In this document: positions 15,904-24,366 of the stretch, in pieces | Position numbering within the stretch: position 1 is the stretch's first letter | Layout of the letters: each line of letters begins with the position of its first letter | Source of the DNA: Acidimicrobiales bacterium | Lineage (GTDB): Bacteria; Actinomycetota; Acidimicrobiia; Acidimicrobiales; AC-9 | Length of the DNA: 38,961 nt | Direction of reading: 5' to 3' | NCBI GenBank assembly: GCA_036270875.1 | Contig: DATBBR010000146.1 | Location: 1-38,961, forward strand | Notes under the pieces: generated by a model | Databases searched by the model: none | What the model was told of the DNA's origin: nothing | The model's input: the letters and a program-made list of their open reading frames with translations, nothing else | Translations under genes and position numbers: made by a program

Positions 15904-15957
15904 TCTGGTCGAAAGAGGCCGCATCTGCCTTACCCGCGACGCCCACTTTCGACCAGA
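15904..15957. promoter_or_regulatory. 12-bp perfect inverted repeat upstream of pgsA
   Basis: TCTGGTCGAAAG at 15904-15915 is repeated as CTTTCGACCAGA at 15946-15957, with 30 bases between. The site lies in the 153-base gap between the amine oxidase stop and the pgsA start. It may be a pair of operator half-sites or a long hairpin; a clear promoter was not found. Confidence 0.5.
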
Positions 15958-15969
15958 TGTGAAACGCGC

Positions 15970-17913
15970 TCACGCGTTGGAGCAGTGTCCGTTCGTCGTC
16001 GGAGGAACATCGAGCGCCGGGTTGCGGTCGAAGAACCCGGCAGGCTTCAGGACGAAACCGGCGTAGTCGACCGGAGTGACGGGCCAGTCCTCGGGTCGGG
16101 GCACATGGGTAAGGCCGAACGTGTGCCAGAGCACCACGTCGGTGTCGACAAGCGGACGGTCAGCTGCCGTCCACGCCGGGAGCCCGTCGCCGCCGCTGCT
16201 CTGGTTCGGGTAGTCCCCTGCCGGGCGCCGCTCGCCAGGATCGAACGGGGTCACCCACAGGCTCTTCGAGGCGAAGGCGGCCCGGCGACCGACGCTGGAC
16301 GACGGCGAGGCCAACAGGCAGGTCGACTGGCCGGGCACCAGCTTGTAGCCGACGGGCTGGCCGAGGCCGTTGAGCGAGGACGGGTTCACGACCTTCCAGC
16401 AGCGAGCGGCGAGGGGATCGATCATGCGCTGGGCCTCGGCCTCGGAGGTGAGCAGCGTTGCCCGAGAGCCGAAGGCTGTCCCCTCCGGATTGTCCCGGCC
16501 GGCCGGAAGGCTGACCGCGTCCAGCTCGTAGACCGAGTTCGAGCGGCCGTCCACGTCGAAGTCGAGTCGGGCGCACAGCAGGTGCTGATGGTTGGGCGCG
16601 TACAGCTCCGGGCCCACGACCTCGCCGCAGGCAGGGAGGACGCCAGGCTCGCGAGCCGACGTCTGGATGATGCCCGTCAGCTTCACCTCGAGCTGGATGG
16701 TGCCGTCGAGGTAGAGGTACCAGTAGAAGCCGTACTCGTAGTTGCCCACGGTGGCGATGAAGGAGATCACCATCCGCCGGGACCGGCGCACCTCGGAGGC
16801 ACCGCTCCAGAGGTCGACGTGCTTCCAGAGGATCCCATAGTCCTCCTCGTGGAGGCAGACGGCGTTGGAGATCGTGCGGGCGCCGCCCCGATCGTCACTG
16901 ACAACGGCGTCGAGGTAGCGGATCTCGCCGAGGCAGTCGCATCCGAGTGTGAGGCTCTGCATCATCTTGCCCAGTCCCCACTCGCCCACGTCGAAGGCGT
17001 TCTTCCACCAGTGGTTGGTGGCGGTGTCGCCGTACGGAACGACCATCTCGGCGACCGAGGCCCGGTGGAGGATTGGCCGGACGCGCCCTCCATCCTCGTA
17101 GCCGACGGTATGGAGCACGACGCCCTCGATGGGATGGACCGACACCCGCAGGCGCCATCGCTGCCAGCGGATCTCGGATCCTTCGACCTCGAAGCTCGGC
17201 CCCTCTGGCTGGGTGATGACGAGGGGTCGGAGGCCGCTGCGTTGCTCGCCCACCGACGCCGGGTCGTAGTTGCCGGCGGCCTCGGGGACCGGAACGACCT
17301 CCCGATCGACGAGCTCGATCACCTCGGCGGTGGCGAGGTCGACCACGGCGACGAGCCCTTCCACCGGTCGGGCGTAGCCGTTGTCGGCGGCGTGGGTTCG
17401 TACGTAGGAGACGCAGCGCACGAGACGCCGGCCCGCCTCTGACGCGATACCGAAGTTCCCCGCCGGCCACGGGTCGACCTGGACCAGCTCGAAGTCGGTG
17501 ACGCCGCGTCGCCGCATGGCCTCCTGCCAACGGGCGTCGGCCTTCACGGCCTGGAAAGCGAAGACCAGCTCGTCCACCAGCAGCGGGGTGACGGCACCGG
17601 GCACCGAGCGCCACGAGAGGACAGTCGACCGGGTGATCGACACCACGGCCTCGTGCACCGCTCCCGTCATCCGCTCAGACACCGCCACCTCGGCCTGGCG
17701 ATCGATGTGGTCGCCGGGCCGGTGCCCCGCGACGACGTCCTTCGGCGGCTCGTGGAGGGTGACCCAGGGGAACCTCACGTCCCCCACGAGGCCGCGGCCT
17801 TCGGTCACGATGGCGCAGGCCGTGGCGATCTCCGCCGAGGTGAGCGGGTCGAGCGGATGGGCCGCCGGCGCCTCGTCGGGGCCCCTCACGGCCACGGTGG
17901 TGCCTTCCTCCAT
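15970..17913 (-). CDS. copper-containing primary-amine oxidase
   Basis: The 647-residue enzyme oxidises primary amines to aldehydes, releasing ammonia and hydrogen peroxide. The topaquinone precursor is Tyr392 in VGNYEYGFYW. Copper ligands are His442 and His444 in NHQH and His603 in LTHVPRPED. The catalytic base is Asp296 in VPYGDT. All spacings agree with bacterial enzymes such as that of Arthrobacter. No signal peptide is seen, so it probably acts in the cytoplasm. The ATG at 17913 has a GGAGG ribosome site six bases upstream. It stands as a single gene, with a terminator-separated VOC gene upstream. The preferred amine is unknown. Confidence 0.95.
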   Translation of the reverse strand: MEEGTTVAVRGPDEAPAAHPLDPLTSAEIATACAIVTEGRGLVGDVRFPWVTLHEPPKDVVAGHRPGDHIDRQAEVAVSERMTGAVHEAVVSITRSTVLSWRSVPGAVTPLLVDELVFAFQAVKADARWQEAMRRRGVTDFELVQVDPWPAGNFGIASEAGRRLVRCVSYVRTHAADNGYARPVEGLVAVVDLATAEVIELVDREVVPVPEAAGNYDPASVGEQRSGLRPLVITQPEGPSFEVEGSEIRWQRWRLRVSVHPIEGVVLHTVGYEDGGRVRPILHRASVAEMVVPYGDTATNHWWKNAFDVGEWGLGKMMQSLTLGCDCLGEIRYLDAVVSDDRGGARTISNAVCLHEEDYGILWKHVDLWSGASEVRRSRRMVISFIATVGNYEYGFYWYLYLDGTIQLEVKLTGIIQTSAREPGVLPACGEVVGPELYAPNHQHLLCARLDFDVDGRSNSVYELDAVSLPAGRDNPEGTAFGSRATLLTSEAEAQRMIDPLAARCWKVVNPSSLNGLGQPVGYKLVPGQSTCLLASPSSSVGRRAAFASKSLWVTPFDPGERRPAGDYPNQSSGGDGLPAWTAADRPLVDTDVVLWHTFGLTHVPRPEDWPVTPVDYAGFVLKPAGFFDRNPALDVPPTTNGHCSNA

Positions 17914-17993
17914 CACGATCCTCCGACCTCGGCAGCGACGGGGCCTCACGTTAGTGGCAGGCCTCGCCGCCGGACCGGCCTCCTGGCGGCTTC

Positions 17994-18021
17994 GCCCGCC
18001 CCGGGCCAGCCCCGGGCGGGC
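17994..18021 (-). terminator. terminator hairpin after the VOC gene
   Basis: GCCCGCCC (17994-18001) pairs with GGGCGGGC (18014-18021), and an inner GGG/CCC pairing closes a ccag loop. The hairpin begins directly after the VOC gene stop codon and precedes the amine oxidase gene on the same strand. Confidence 0.6.
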
Positions 18022-18618
18022 TCAGGCCAGGCGGGTCGAGGGAACCGATCGCACCCGACCCTCGGACCGCAGCTCGCGCACGGCGGGGACGGGGTCAGGG
18101 TCGGCGAAGAGCCCCTCGTCGGCGTAGTCGGCGGGCCGCCCCGTCGGGTCGGTCACCCAGTACGAGGCCTCGAGGGCGATCCCGTTCGGGTCGGTGAAGT
18201 AGATAGAACGCAGGAAGCCGTGATCCACCAGATCCGTCACCTCGCAGCCGGCGGCCTTCAGCCGGTCCCGGAGGGCGAGCAGGGCGGTCTCGTCGGGCAG
18301 GTTGAAGGACAGATGGTCGAACTGGACCGCCCGGGGATCGGGAACCCCTGCCGGCTTGGCGAACGTCGCCAGCTCCACTCCCTGGTACTCGAAGAACGCG
18401 ACCGTGTTGCCGGCCCCGAACTCGAAGAAGTAGTGCCGGAACGAGCGGTTGCCCAGGTCGGCCACCAGTCGGGCGCCGAGCACCCCGTCGTAGAAGCGCA
18501 CGGTCGCGTCCATGTCGTCGGTGATCAGCGCCAGGTGGTTGATGCCCCGCCAGCGCGGGGCCTCCTCCTGATCGTGGTGCTGCTCGGACGGCGGTTGGCC
18601 CGACGATTCTGTGGTCAT
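18022..18618 (-). CDS. VOC family (glyoxalase/dioxygenase fold) protein
   Basis: The 198-residue protein has paired beta-alpha-beta modules of the vicinal oxygen chelate family. GINHLALITDDMDATVRFYDGVLG near residue 25 carries the first metal His, VQFDHLSFNLPDE near 117 the second, and FTDPNGIALEASYW near 158 the Glu. Members include glyoxalases, dioxygenases and epimerases; which activity applies cannot be decided. The first 20 residues are polar and the last 30 are a charged tail. The ATG start lies in a 151-base gap shared with the divergent acyl-CoA dehydrogenase gene, which may mean shared control. Confidence 0.85.
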   Translation of the reverse strand: MTTESSGQPPSEQHHDQEEAPRWRGINHLALITDDMDATVRFYDGVLGARLVADLGNRSFRHYFFEFGAGNTVAFFEYQGVELATFAKPAGVPDPRAVQFDHLSFNLPDETALLALRDRLKAAGCEVTDLVDHGFLRSIYFTDPNGIALEASYWVTDPTGRPADYADEGLFADPDPVPAVRELRSEGRVRSVPSTRLA

Positions 18619-18769
18619 GACCCAATGCTACGACCGGGAGATGCCGCCGTCCGCCGGTGCAGCTGGCAATATGGACAGGCCCGACATGGGTGCCGACCAG
18701 GGCGGGTACAAGACCGTGGCGAAGGCCTGCCAGGCTCGTTCGTCGCCCGAATCGAGGAGGTTCAAGGCC

Positions 18770-20719
18770 TTGAACACTCGAGCCGTCACCGAGAAGCAGT
18801 CCCGCGATGTCGCCGAGGCCGCCAGGCAGCAGGAGTGGGACCAGCCCAGCTTCGCCAAGGAGCTGTTCCTGGGCCATTTCAAGCTGGAGATGATCCACCC
18901 ACATCCGCGTCCGTCAGCCGAGGACCGGGCCAAGGGCGAGGCCTTCCTGGCCCGGCTGGAGACCTTCCTCCGAGAGGAGGTCGACCCCGCCGTCATCGAG
19001 CGCGACGCCAAGATCCCCGAGAGCGTCATCAAGGGTCTCTGCGACCTGGGCGCCCTGGGCATGAAGATCGACGAGGAGTACGGAGGCCTGGGGCTCTCCT
19101 ACGTCTACTACAACCGCGCCCTCGCCATGGCGGTCACCTACCACTCGGCGATCAGCACGCTGCTCAGCGCCCACCAGTCGATCGGGGTGCCCCAGCCGCT
19201 CAAGCTGTTCGGCACGCCCGAGCAGAAGCGCAAGTACCTGCCCCGTGTGGCCCGCGACCAGATCAGCGCATTTCTGCTCACCGAGCCCGACGTGGGGAGC
19301 GATCCCGCCCGCATGCATTGCAGCGCCGTCCCCACCGAGGACGGCTCGGCCTATCTCATCAACGGCCAGAAGCTGTGGACGACGAACGGCGTCATCGCCG
19401 ATCTGCTGGTCGTCATGGCAACCGTCCCCCGCTCCGAGGGGCATCGCGGTGGCATCACCGCCTTCATCGTCGACGCCCACGCACCTGGGGTGAAGGTGCT
19501 GCACCGCAACCAGTTCATGGGGCTCCGTGGCATCGAGAACGGAGTGACCCGCTTCGAGAACGTGCGCGTCCCGGTCGACGACGTCGTCGGCGGCGAGGGC
19601 CGTGGGTTGAAGGTCGCCCTGCAGACGCTCAACACCGGGCGCCTGTCCCTCCCCGCCACGTGCGCCGCCTCCTCGAAGCTGTCCCTCAAGATCGTGCGCG
19701 AGTGGGCGAACGAACGCGTGCAGTGGGGCATGCCGATCGGCAAGCACGAGGCCGTGGCGGAGAAGATCGCCTTCATGGCCGGCGTGACCTTCGCCCAGGA
19801 AGCAGTGGTCGAGCTGTCCAGCCTGATGGCCGACGCCGAGCAGCACGACATCCGCATCGAGGCCGCCCTGGCCAAGCTGTACTGCTCGGAGATGGCCTGG
19901 CAGGTGGCTGACGAGATGGTGCAGATCCGGGGAGGCCGAGGATACGAGACGGCGGCGTCCCTCGAGGCCCGTGGCGAGAAGCCGGTCCCGGCCGAGCAGG
20001 TCCTCCGAGACCTCCGCATCTGCCGGATCTTCGAGGGCTCCTCGGAGATCATGAAGCTCTTGATCGCCCGGGAGGCCGTCGACCAGCACCTCGCCGTGGC
20101 CGGCGCCATCATCGACCCTGAGGTCGACGCTCGGACCAAGGCGAAGACGGCGGCCAAGGCCGGCGCCTTCTACGGCAGGTGGCTGCCGCAGCTCGCTATC
20201 GGGCAGGGCCAGTCCCCTCGCAGCTACGCGGAGTTCGGCGAGCTGGGGACCCACCTTCGCTTCGTCGAGCGCTCCAGCCGCAAGCTCGCCCGCTCGACCT
20301 TCTACGGGATGTCCCGCTGGCAGGGCAAGCTCGAACGCAAGCAGGGATTCCTCGGTCGCATCGTCGACATCGGGGCCGAGCTGTTCGCCATGAGCGCAGC
20401 TTGTGTACGCGCCAAGATGCTGACCGACGACGGCGAGGTGGAGGCTGACAGCGCCGTCGAGCTGGCCGACTTGTTCTGCAAGGGCGCCCGGCGCCGCGTC
20501 GACCGGCTCTTCCACGACCTGTGGCGCAACGACGACTCGGACAACTACGCCGCCGCCCAAGCCGTGCTGACAGGCCGCTACACCTGGGCCGAGAGGGGGA
20601 TCATCGACCCCGCGGGCGATGGACCCATGCTCGGCACGGCCAGCGCCGACGCCTACGTCGAGGCCAAGGTCGCCCAGCCCGAAAGCCCCGAGAGCGTGGC
20701 CGCCGGCCCCACCCGTTGA
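18770..20719 (+). CDS. acyl-CoA dehydrogenase, long form
   Basis: The 649-residue flavoenzyme introduces a double bond into acyl-CoA in fatty acid breakdown. FAD and substrate segments are AFLLTEPDVGSDPARM near residue 166, LINGQKLWTTNG near 196, and MGLRGIENGVTRFENVRVP near 249. The catalytic base is Glu422 in RIFEGSSEIMKLL. The C-terminal 200 residues after this motif form an extra helical domain, as in the long FadE-type enzymes, so length is about 260 residues over the short-chain norm. The TTG start is supported by GAGGAGG nine bases upstream; the frame is open to 18611 but without such a site. Chain length preference is unknown. Confidence 0.93.
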   Translation: MNTRAVTEKQSRDVAEAARQQEWDQPSFAKELFLGHFKLEMIHPHPRPSAEDRAKGEAFLARLETFLREEVDPAVIERDAKIPESVIKGLCDLGALGMKIDEEYGGLGLSYVYYNRALAMAVTYHSAISTLLSAHQSIGVPQPLKLFGTPEQKRKYLPRVARDQISAFLLTEPDVGSDPARMHCSAVPTEDGSAYLINGQKLWTTNGVIADLLVVMATVPRSEGHRGGITAFIVDAHAPGVKVLHRNQFMGLRGIENGVTRFENVRVPVDDVVGGEGRGLKVALQTLNTGRLSLPATCAASSKLSLKIVREWANERVQWGMPIGKHEAVAEKIAFMAGVTFAQEAVVELSSLMADAEQHDIRIEAALAKLYCSEMAWQVADEMVQIRGGRGYETAASLEARGEKPVPAEQVLRDLRICRIFEGSSEIMKLLIAREAVDQHLAVAGAIIDPEVDARTKAKTAAKAGAFYGRWLPQLAIGQGQSPRSYAEFGELGTHLRFVERSSRKLARSTFYGMSRWQGKLERKQGFLGRIVDIGAELFAMSAACVRAKMLTDDGEVEADSAVELADLFCKGARRRVDRLFHDLWRNDDSDNYAAAQAVLTGRYTWAERGIIDPAGDGPMLGTASADAYVEAKVAQPESPESVAAGPTR

Positions 20720-20792
20720 TCAGCCGTCCCGCCTCGCGCCTGGGGTTCCCCCGTCCGGCGCGGTCGGCGGGGCGGCGCGTCGGTTCCGGGGC

Positions 20793-20807
20793 GGCCTCCC
20801 GGGCCGG
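20793..20807. repeat. dispersed 15-base repeat, copy 1
   Basis: GGCCTCCCGGGCCGG occurs here, 74 bases past the acyl-CoA dehydrogenase stop. Identical copies are at 24381-24395 and, inverted, at 33595-33609. Confidence 0.6.
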
Positions 20808-20819
20808 CCGTGCTCGCCG

Positions 20820-20975
20820 ATGATCGCCGTGTTCGTCGTGGCCCTGGTGCTGGCCCAGATCCTCGGCGTCCTCGGCCTGCGCCGCCGCGGCTACGAGTTG
20901 CTGTGCACGGTCGCCATGGCCGTGCTCTTGGCCATCGCCATCTTCGCCGCCGCTCGCGTGCTCGGACTGGCGTGA
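20820..20975 (+). CDS. small two-helix membrane protein
   Basis: A 51-residue protein is made almost wholly of two hydrophobic segments, IAVFVVALVLAQILGVLGL and ELLCTVAMAVLLAIAIFAAA, joined by the positively charged turn RRRGY. I do not recognise a family. There is no clear ribosome site before the ATG, and it lies in a GC-rich gap between the dehydrogenase gene and the next hypothetical gene. The two clean helices and the stop soon after argue that it is real, but only moderately. Confidence 0.45.
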   Translation: MIAVFVVALVLAQILGVLGLRRRGYELLCTVAMAVLLAIAIFAAARVLGLA

Positions 20976-21019
20976 TCTCCGCTCGCGCTCATGGCCGAGG
21001 TCGTGCTCGGTCCACACTG

Positions 21020-21505
21020 GTGGCAGTGACACGTCCGCCCGAGTCAGTGGAGTTCCAGCCCGACGCTCCGGCCGAGATCCTGGCCCGCATGGATCTCGTC
21101 GCTGGCGCCCGCCGCGGGTGGATCAACTTCCATCCCCGCATCGACGAGGACACCGAGGTGCCCCCGGAGTCGTCGCTCTTCGGGCTTTTCTCGGCCAGCG
21201 GCCCCCCCGTGCCGATCTGCACGTGGATGCCGGGCAAGTGGCGGGGTGAACGGCGGGACCCGGTGTCGATCGGTGTGCAGCACGCCGCCGGGCCCCGCGC
21301 CGTCGCCCGGCTCCGCTCCCTCGGGGTCGAGCCGCCCGCGGGTTGGCGCGTCCGTCAGGACCATCCTCGACGAGGCCTGGTGATCATGGTCCCGGCCGAG
21401 CAGGACCACGACAGCACCCTCGACTGGCTTGTGCGAGCAGGCACCGCCCTCAGCGCCGTGCCGCTCACGGGCGTCTGGAGGGCCGCCGTCTTCCTCGCCA
21501 CCTGA
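21020..21505 (+). CDS. conserved-looking hypothetical protein
   Basis: About 161 soluble residues, no recognised domain. The sequence has ordered stretches, GWINFHPRIDED, SSLFGLFSASGPPVPICTWMPGKW, VSIGVQHAAGPRAVARLRSLG and HPRRGLVIMVPAEQDHDSTLDWLVRAGTALSAVPLTGVWRAAVF. Third-position GC is high throughout and the composition looks like a real cytoplasmic protein. Starts at GTG 21020 or GTG 21026 both precede TRPPESVEFQPD; the ribosome site is weak. The frame stays open further left, over the small membrane protein, but that part reads as Arg-rich shadow. It lies 179 bases before treT on the same strand. Function is unknown. Confidence 0.65.
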   Translation: MAVTRPPESVEFQPDAPAEILARMDLVAGARRGWINFHPRIDEDTEVPPESSLFGLFSASGPPVPICTWMPGKWRGERRDPVSIGVQHAAGPRAVARLRSLGVEPPAGWRVRQDHPRRGLVIMVPAEQDHDSTLDWLVRAGTALSAVPLTGVWRAAVFLAT

Positions 21506-21684
21506 CCGCAGTCGGCGCTGGCGGGTCGAAATCCCCCGCATGCTGCCCTGGAAGGGGCAACATGGCGGCGGGGCGGGAGGTGGAGGGGATGGAAGTCACG
21601 AAAACATCCGTTTCTCCGTCAAATCACGTGGGTTCCGCCCCGCGCCCCGTGAGCGGAGACCATCCCGGGGTAAAGGTGTCCACC

Positions 21685-23151
21685 ATGCAAGAGGTTCTCA
21701 TCGAGCCCGTACAGCTCGACACGGCGGCCGTTCTGCTCGGCGAGAAGCGGATCACACAGCTGGCCGCCCAAGCCGAGAGGACCAACCGGGTGCTGGCGGG
21801 CCGGACGGTCTGGAACGTCAACTCGACCGCCCAGGGCGGCGGCGTCGCCGAGATGCTCGAGGTGCTCCTCGCCTACGCCCGTGGGGGCGGCGTCGACACG
21901 CGGTGGCTGGTGATCCATGGCGTGCCCGATTTCTTCGCCGTCACCAAGCGTCTCCACAACTGGCTGCACGGCGTTCCCGGCGACGGCGGCGACCTGGGTG
22001 CTGCGGAGCACCGGATCTACGAGCAGAACCTCGCTGACAACGAAGGTGACCTGACCGCCCGCGTGCGCCCCGGCGACGTCGTCATCCTCCACGATCCGCA
22101 GACGACGGGGTTGATCGCAGCGATGAAGCGGGCCGGGGCCGTCGTGATCTGGCGCTGCCACGTGGGAGCGGACGACCGGGACAACCCGTTCGTCGTCCGC
22201 GCCTGGGAGTTCCTGGCGCCCTACCTCGAAGACGCCGACGCCTTCATCTTCTCGCGGGCCACGTATCCGCCGGCGTGGCTGGACGGAGGCCGCGTCCACG
22301 TCATCCCCCCGTCCATCGATCCCTTCTCGGCCAAGAACCAGGAGCTCGCGCCCGGCGCCGTGCGGTCGATCCTCGCCCGGATCGGACTGCTGACCGAGTC
22401 CGCGGCCGAGGTGCCGCCCGAGTTCATGCACCGGGACGGGTTGCCTGGCACCGTGACCGGCGTCGCCGACATCGTCTCGGAAGGAGGGCGGCTCGACCCC
22501 GACGCGCCCGTCGTCGCGCAGATCTCACGGTGGGATCGGCTGAAGGACATGTTCGGGGTGATGTGCGGCTTCGCCGACCATGTCGGCGGCGAGAGCGGGG
22601 CCAACCTGGTCCTTGCCGGCCCCGAGGCCAAGGGCGTCGCCGACGACCCGGAGGCCCTTGCGGTCTACAGCGAATGCCTCGAGGGCTGGCGCCGGCTTCG
22701 CCCCGACCAGCGTCGGCGGATCCGCCTGGTTCGGCTCCCCATGGATGACGTGGAGGCCAACGCCGCCATGGTGAACGCCCTCCAGCGCCACGCCGCAGTC
22801 GTGGTCCAGAAGAGCCTCGTCGAGGGCTTCGGTCTGACGGTCGCCGAGGCCATGTGGAAGGCGCGGGCCGTCGTGGCCAGCGCCGTGGGCGGTATCAACG
22901 ACCAGATCGTCGACGGTGAGAGCGGTCGCCTCCTCGCCGACCCGACCGATCTGGTCACCTTCGGCGCCATCGTCGACAGCCTGCTGCACGACCCGGGCGA
23001 GCGGCAGCGGCTGGGCCGTGCGGCGCGCCAGCGAGTCCTCGATCAGTTCATGGGCGACCGTCATCTGATCCAGTACGGCCATCTGCTCGAGGAGCTCCTG
23101 GTGCCCGCTGCCCCCCCGGCGCCCTCGACCGTCAGGCCCGCAGGTCCTTGA
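21685..23151 (+). CDS. treT: trehalose synthase, TreT-type glycosyltransferase
   Basis: The 488-residue GT-B family 4 enzyme joins NDP-glucose and glucose to give trehalose, and can run in reverse. Typical parts are GRTVWNVNSTAQGGGVAEML near residue 40, WRCHVGADDRDN near 154, VAQISRWDRLKDMFGVM near 275, and the nucleotide-binding KSLVEGFGLTVAEAMWK near 378. The ATG at 21685 matches the usual family start MQEV. A second ATG at 21589, in frame and with a strong GGGAGG site eight bases upstream, would add 32 poorly conserved residues, so either may be used. Its last 20 bases overlap the end of the convergent amidohydrolase gene. treZ lies nearby on the other strand. Confidence 0.87.
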   Translation: MQEVLIEPVQLDTAAVLLGEKRITQLAAQAERTNRVLAGRTVWNVNSTAQGGGVAEMLEVLLAYARGGGVDTRWLVIHGVPDFFAVTKRLHNWLHGVPGDGGDLGAAEHRIYEQNLADNEGDLTARVRPGDVVILHDPQTTGLIAAMKRAGAVVIWRCHVGADDRDNPFVVRAWEFLAPYLEDADAFIFSRATYPPAWLDGGRVHVIPPSIDPFSAKNQELAPGAVRSILARIGLLTESAAEVPPEFMHRDGLPGTVTGVADIVSEGGRLDPDAPVVAQISRWDRLKDMFGVMCGFADHVGGESGANLVLAGPEAKGVADDPEALAVYSECLEGWRRLRPDQRRRIRLVRLPMDDVEANAAMVNALQRHAAVVVQKSLVEGFGLTVAEAMWKARAVVASAVGGINDQIVDGESGRLLADPTDLVTFGAIVDSLLHDPGERQRLGRAARQRVLDQFMGDRHLIQYGHLLEELLVPAAPPAPSTVRPAGP

Positions 23152-24355
23152 CCACCTTCCCGCCCTGGATGACGAGGACGACGCGTTCGGGCTGATCGAA
23201 CAGCTCCGGGTCCTGCAGGGGATCGCCGTCGAAGACGACGAGGTCGGCGAGCTTGCCGTCGGTGACGGTGCCGATGTCGTCCTCGCGCTGGAGCAGCTCG
23301 CCGTTGGTGCGGGTGGCCGATACCAGTGCTGCCATCGGCCCGAGAAGCCGCGACTTGAGAGTCAGCTCGAGGCCTCGATGCCGTTGCTCGGGCCCGAGCA
23401 GATCGGACCCCGATCCGAGCGGTACGCCGGCAGCGGCAGCGAGCTTCACCGACCGGCCCATGGCTTCCTCCAGTCCCTCGAGCCGCGACAGCATGGCCTC
23501 GGACAGACCCCAGTCCTCCCACTCTCTCGGCATGACGTGGAGCACGGCGAGCGTGGGCACTACGTACGCACCGGCGACGGCGATCTCGTTGGCTGTGTCC
23601 TCGTCGAGCAGGCTGGCATGCTCGAAGCTGCGAACGCCCGCCGCCAGCCCGTTGCGGATCCCCCCGACGTTGTGGGCGTGCGCCAGCACGTAGGTGTCCC
23701 GGGCGTCGGCCTCGGCGACCACCGCCCGCAGCTCGTCGACCGTGAGCTGGGTGTCCTCGATGCGGTCGGTCTCGGACACCACGCCTCCCGATACCGCCAC
23801 CTTCAGCTGCGTGGCGCCCCGACGGAACGCTTCGCGCGCCGCCCGCCGGGCGCCGTCCGCGCCGTCGATCCTCATAGAGAGCTGGACGAGGCCGGGCAGG
23901 CCGTCGTCGCGCCCGTGGTGATCGAACGGATCACGGAGGTCGCCGTGGCCGCCCGACTGGCACAGGATGGGGCCCGACGGGAGGATCCGAGGGCCCCTCA
24001 CCAGACCGGCTGCCGTCGCCGTGGCCAGTCCGCCGTCGGCGCCGCCCGCGTCCCGCACGGTCGTGAAGCCCGCGTCCAGCGCCACGTCACAGACATGGAA
24101 GATCCGGGCCGCCGTCACCGCCACAGGGACACGGAGTCCGCTCAAGTCGGCCACGTCGACGAGGGTCAGGTGGGCGTGGGCGTCGATCAGGCCGGGAACG
24201 ACCGTCATGCCGCCGAGATCCAGCTCCGGGCCGGAGGGAGCCCTCCCACCGACCTGGGCGATCCGCTCGCCCTCGACCACCACGACGCCCTCCGCGACGG
24301 GGTCGGCGCCGGTGCCGTCGGCTAGTTTGGCGCCCCGCAGGACCAGGTTCGCCAT
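23132..24355 (-). CDS. amidohydrolase family protein (imidazolonepropionase-like)
   Basis: The 407-residue protein has the metal-dependent hydrolase barrel. VPGLIDAHAHL near residue 53 gives the first two metal His, TQLKVAVSGGV near 182 a possible carboxylated Lys, YVLAHAHN near 222 and SFEHASLL near 244 further His, and GSGSDLLG near 316 the Asp. The end DGKLADLVVFDGDPL is typical of the imidazolonepropionase/prolidase-like branch, which includes peptidases and organophosphate-type hydrolases. The substrate is unknown. The ATG lies 11 bases after the treZ stop, so the two are co-transcribed. Its last 20 bases are antisense to the treT end. Confidence 0.9.
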   Translation of the reverse strand: MANLVLRGAKLADGTGADPVAEGVVVVEGERIAQVGGRAPSGPELDLGGMTVVPGLIDAHAHLTLVDVADLSGLRVPVAVTAARIFHVCDVALDAGFTTVRDAGGADGGLATATAAGLVRGPRILPSGPILCQSGGHGDLRDPFDHHGRDDGLPGLVQLSMRIDGADGARRAAREAFRRGATQLKVAVSGGVVSETDRIEDTQLTVDELRAVVAEADARDTYVLAHAHNVGGIRNGLAAGVRSFEHASLLDEDTANEIAVAGAYVVPTLAVLHVMPREWEDWGLSEAMLSRLEGLEEAMGRSVKLAAAAGVPLGSGSDLLGPEQRHRGLELTLKSRLLGPMAALVSATRTNGELLQREDDIGTVTDGKLADLVVFDGDPLQDPELFDQPERVVLVIQGGKVVKDLRA

Positions 24356-24366
24356 GTCCGCTCAGG

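Noticed and set aside
15331-17442. 703-codon plus-strand frame over the amine oxidase
   Set aside because: Its composition is that of an antisense shadow; the minus-strand frame has complete copper and topaquinone motifs.
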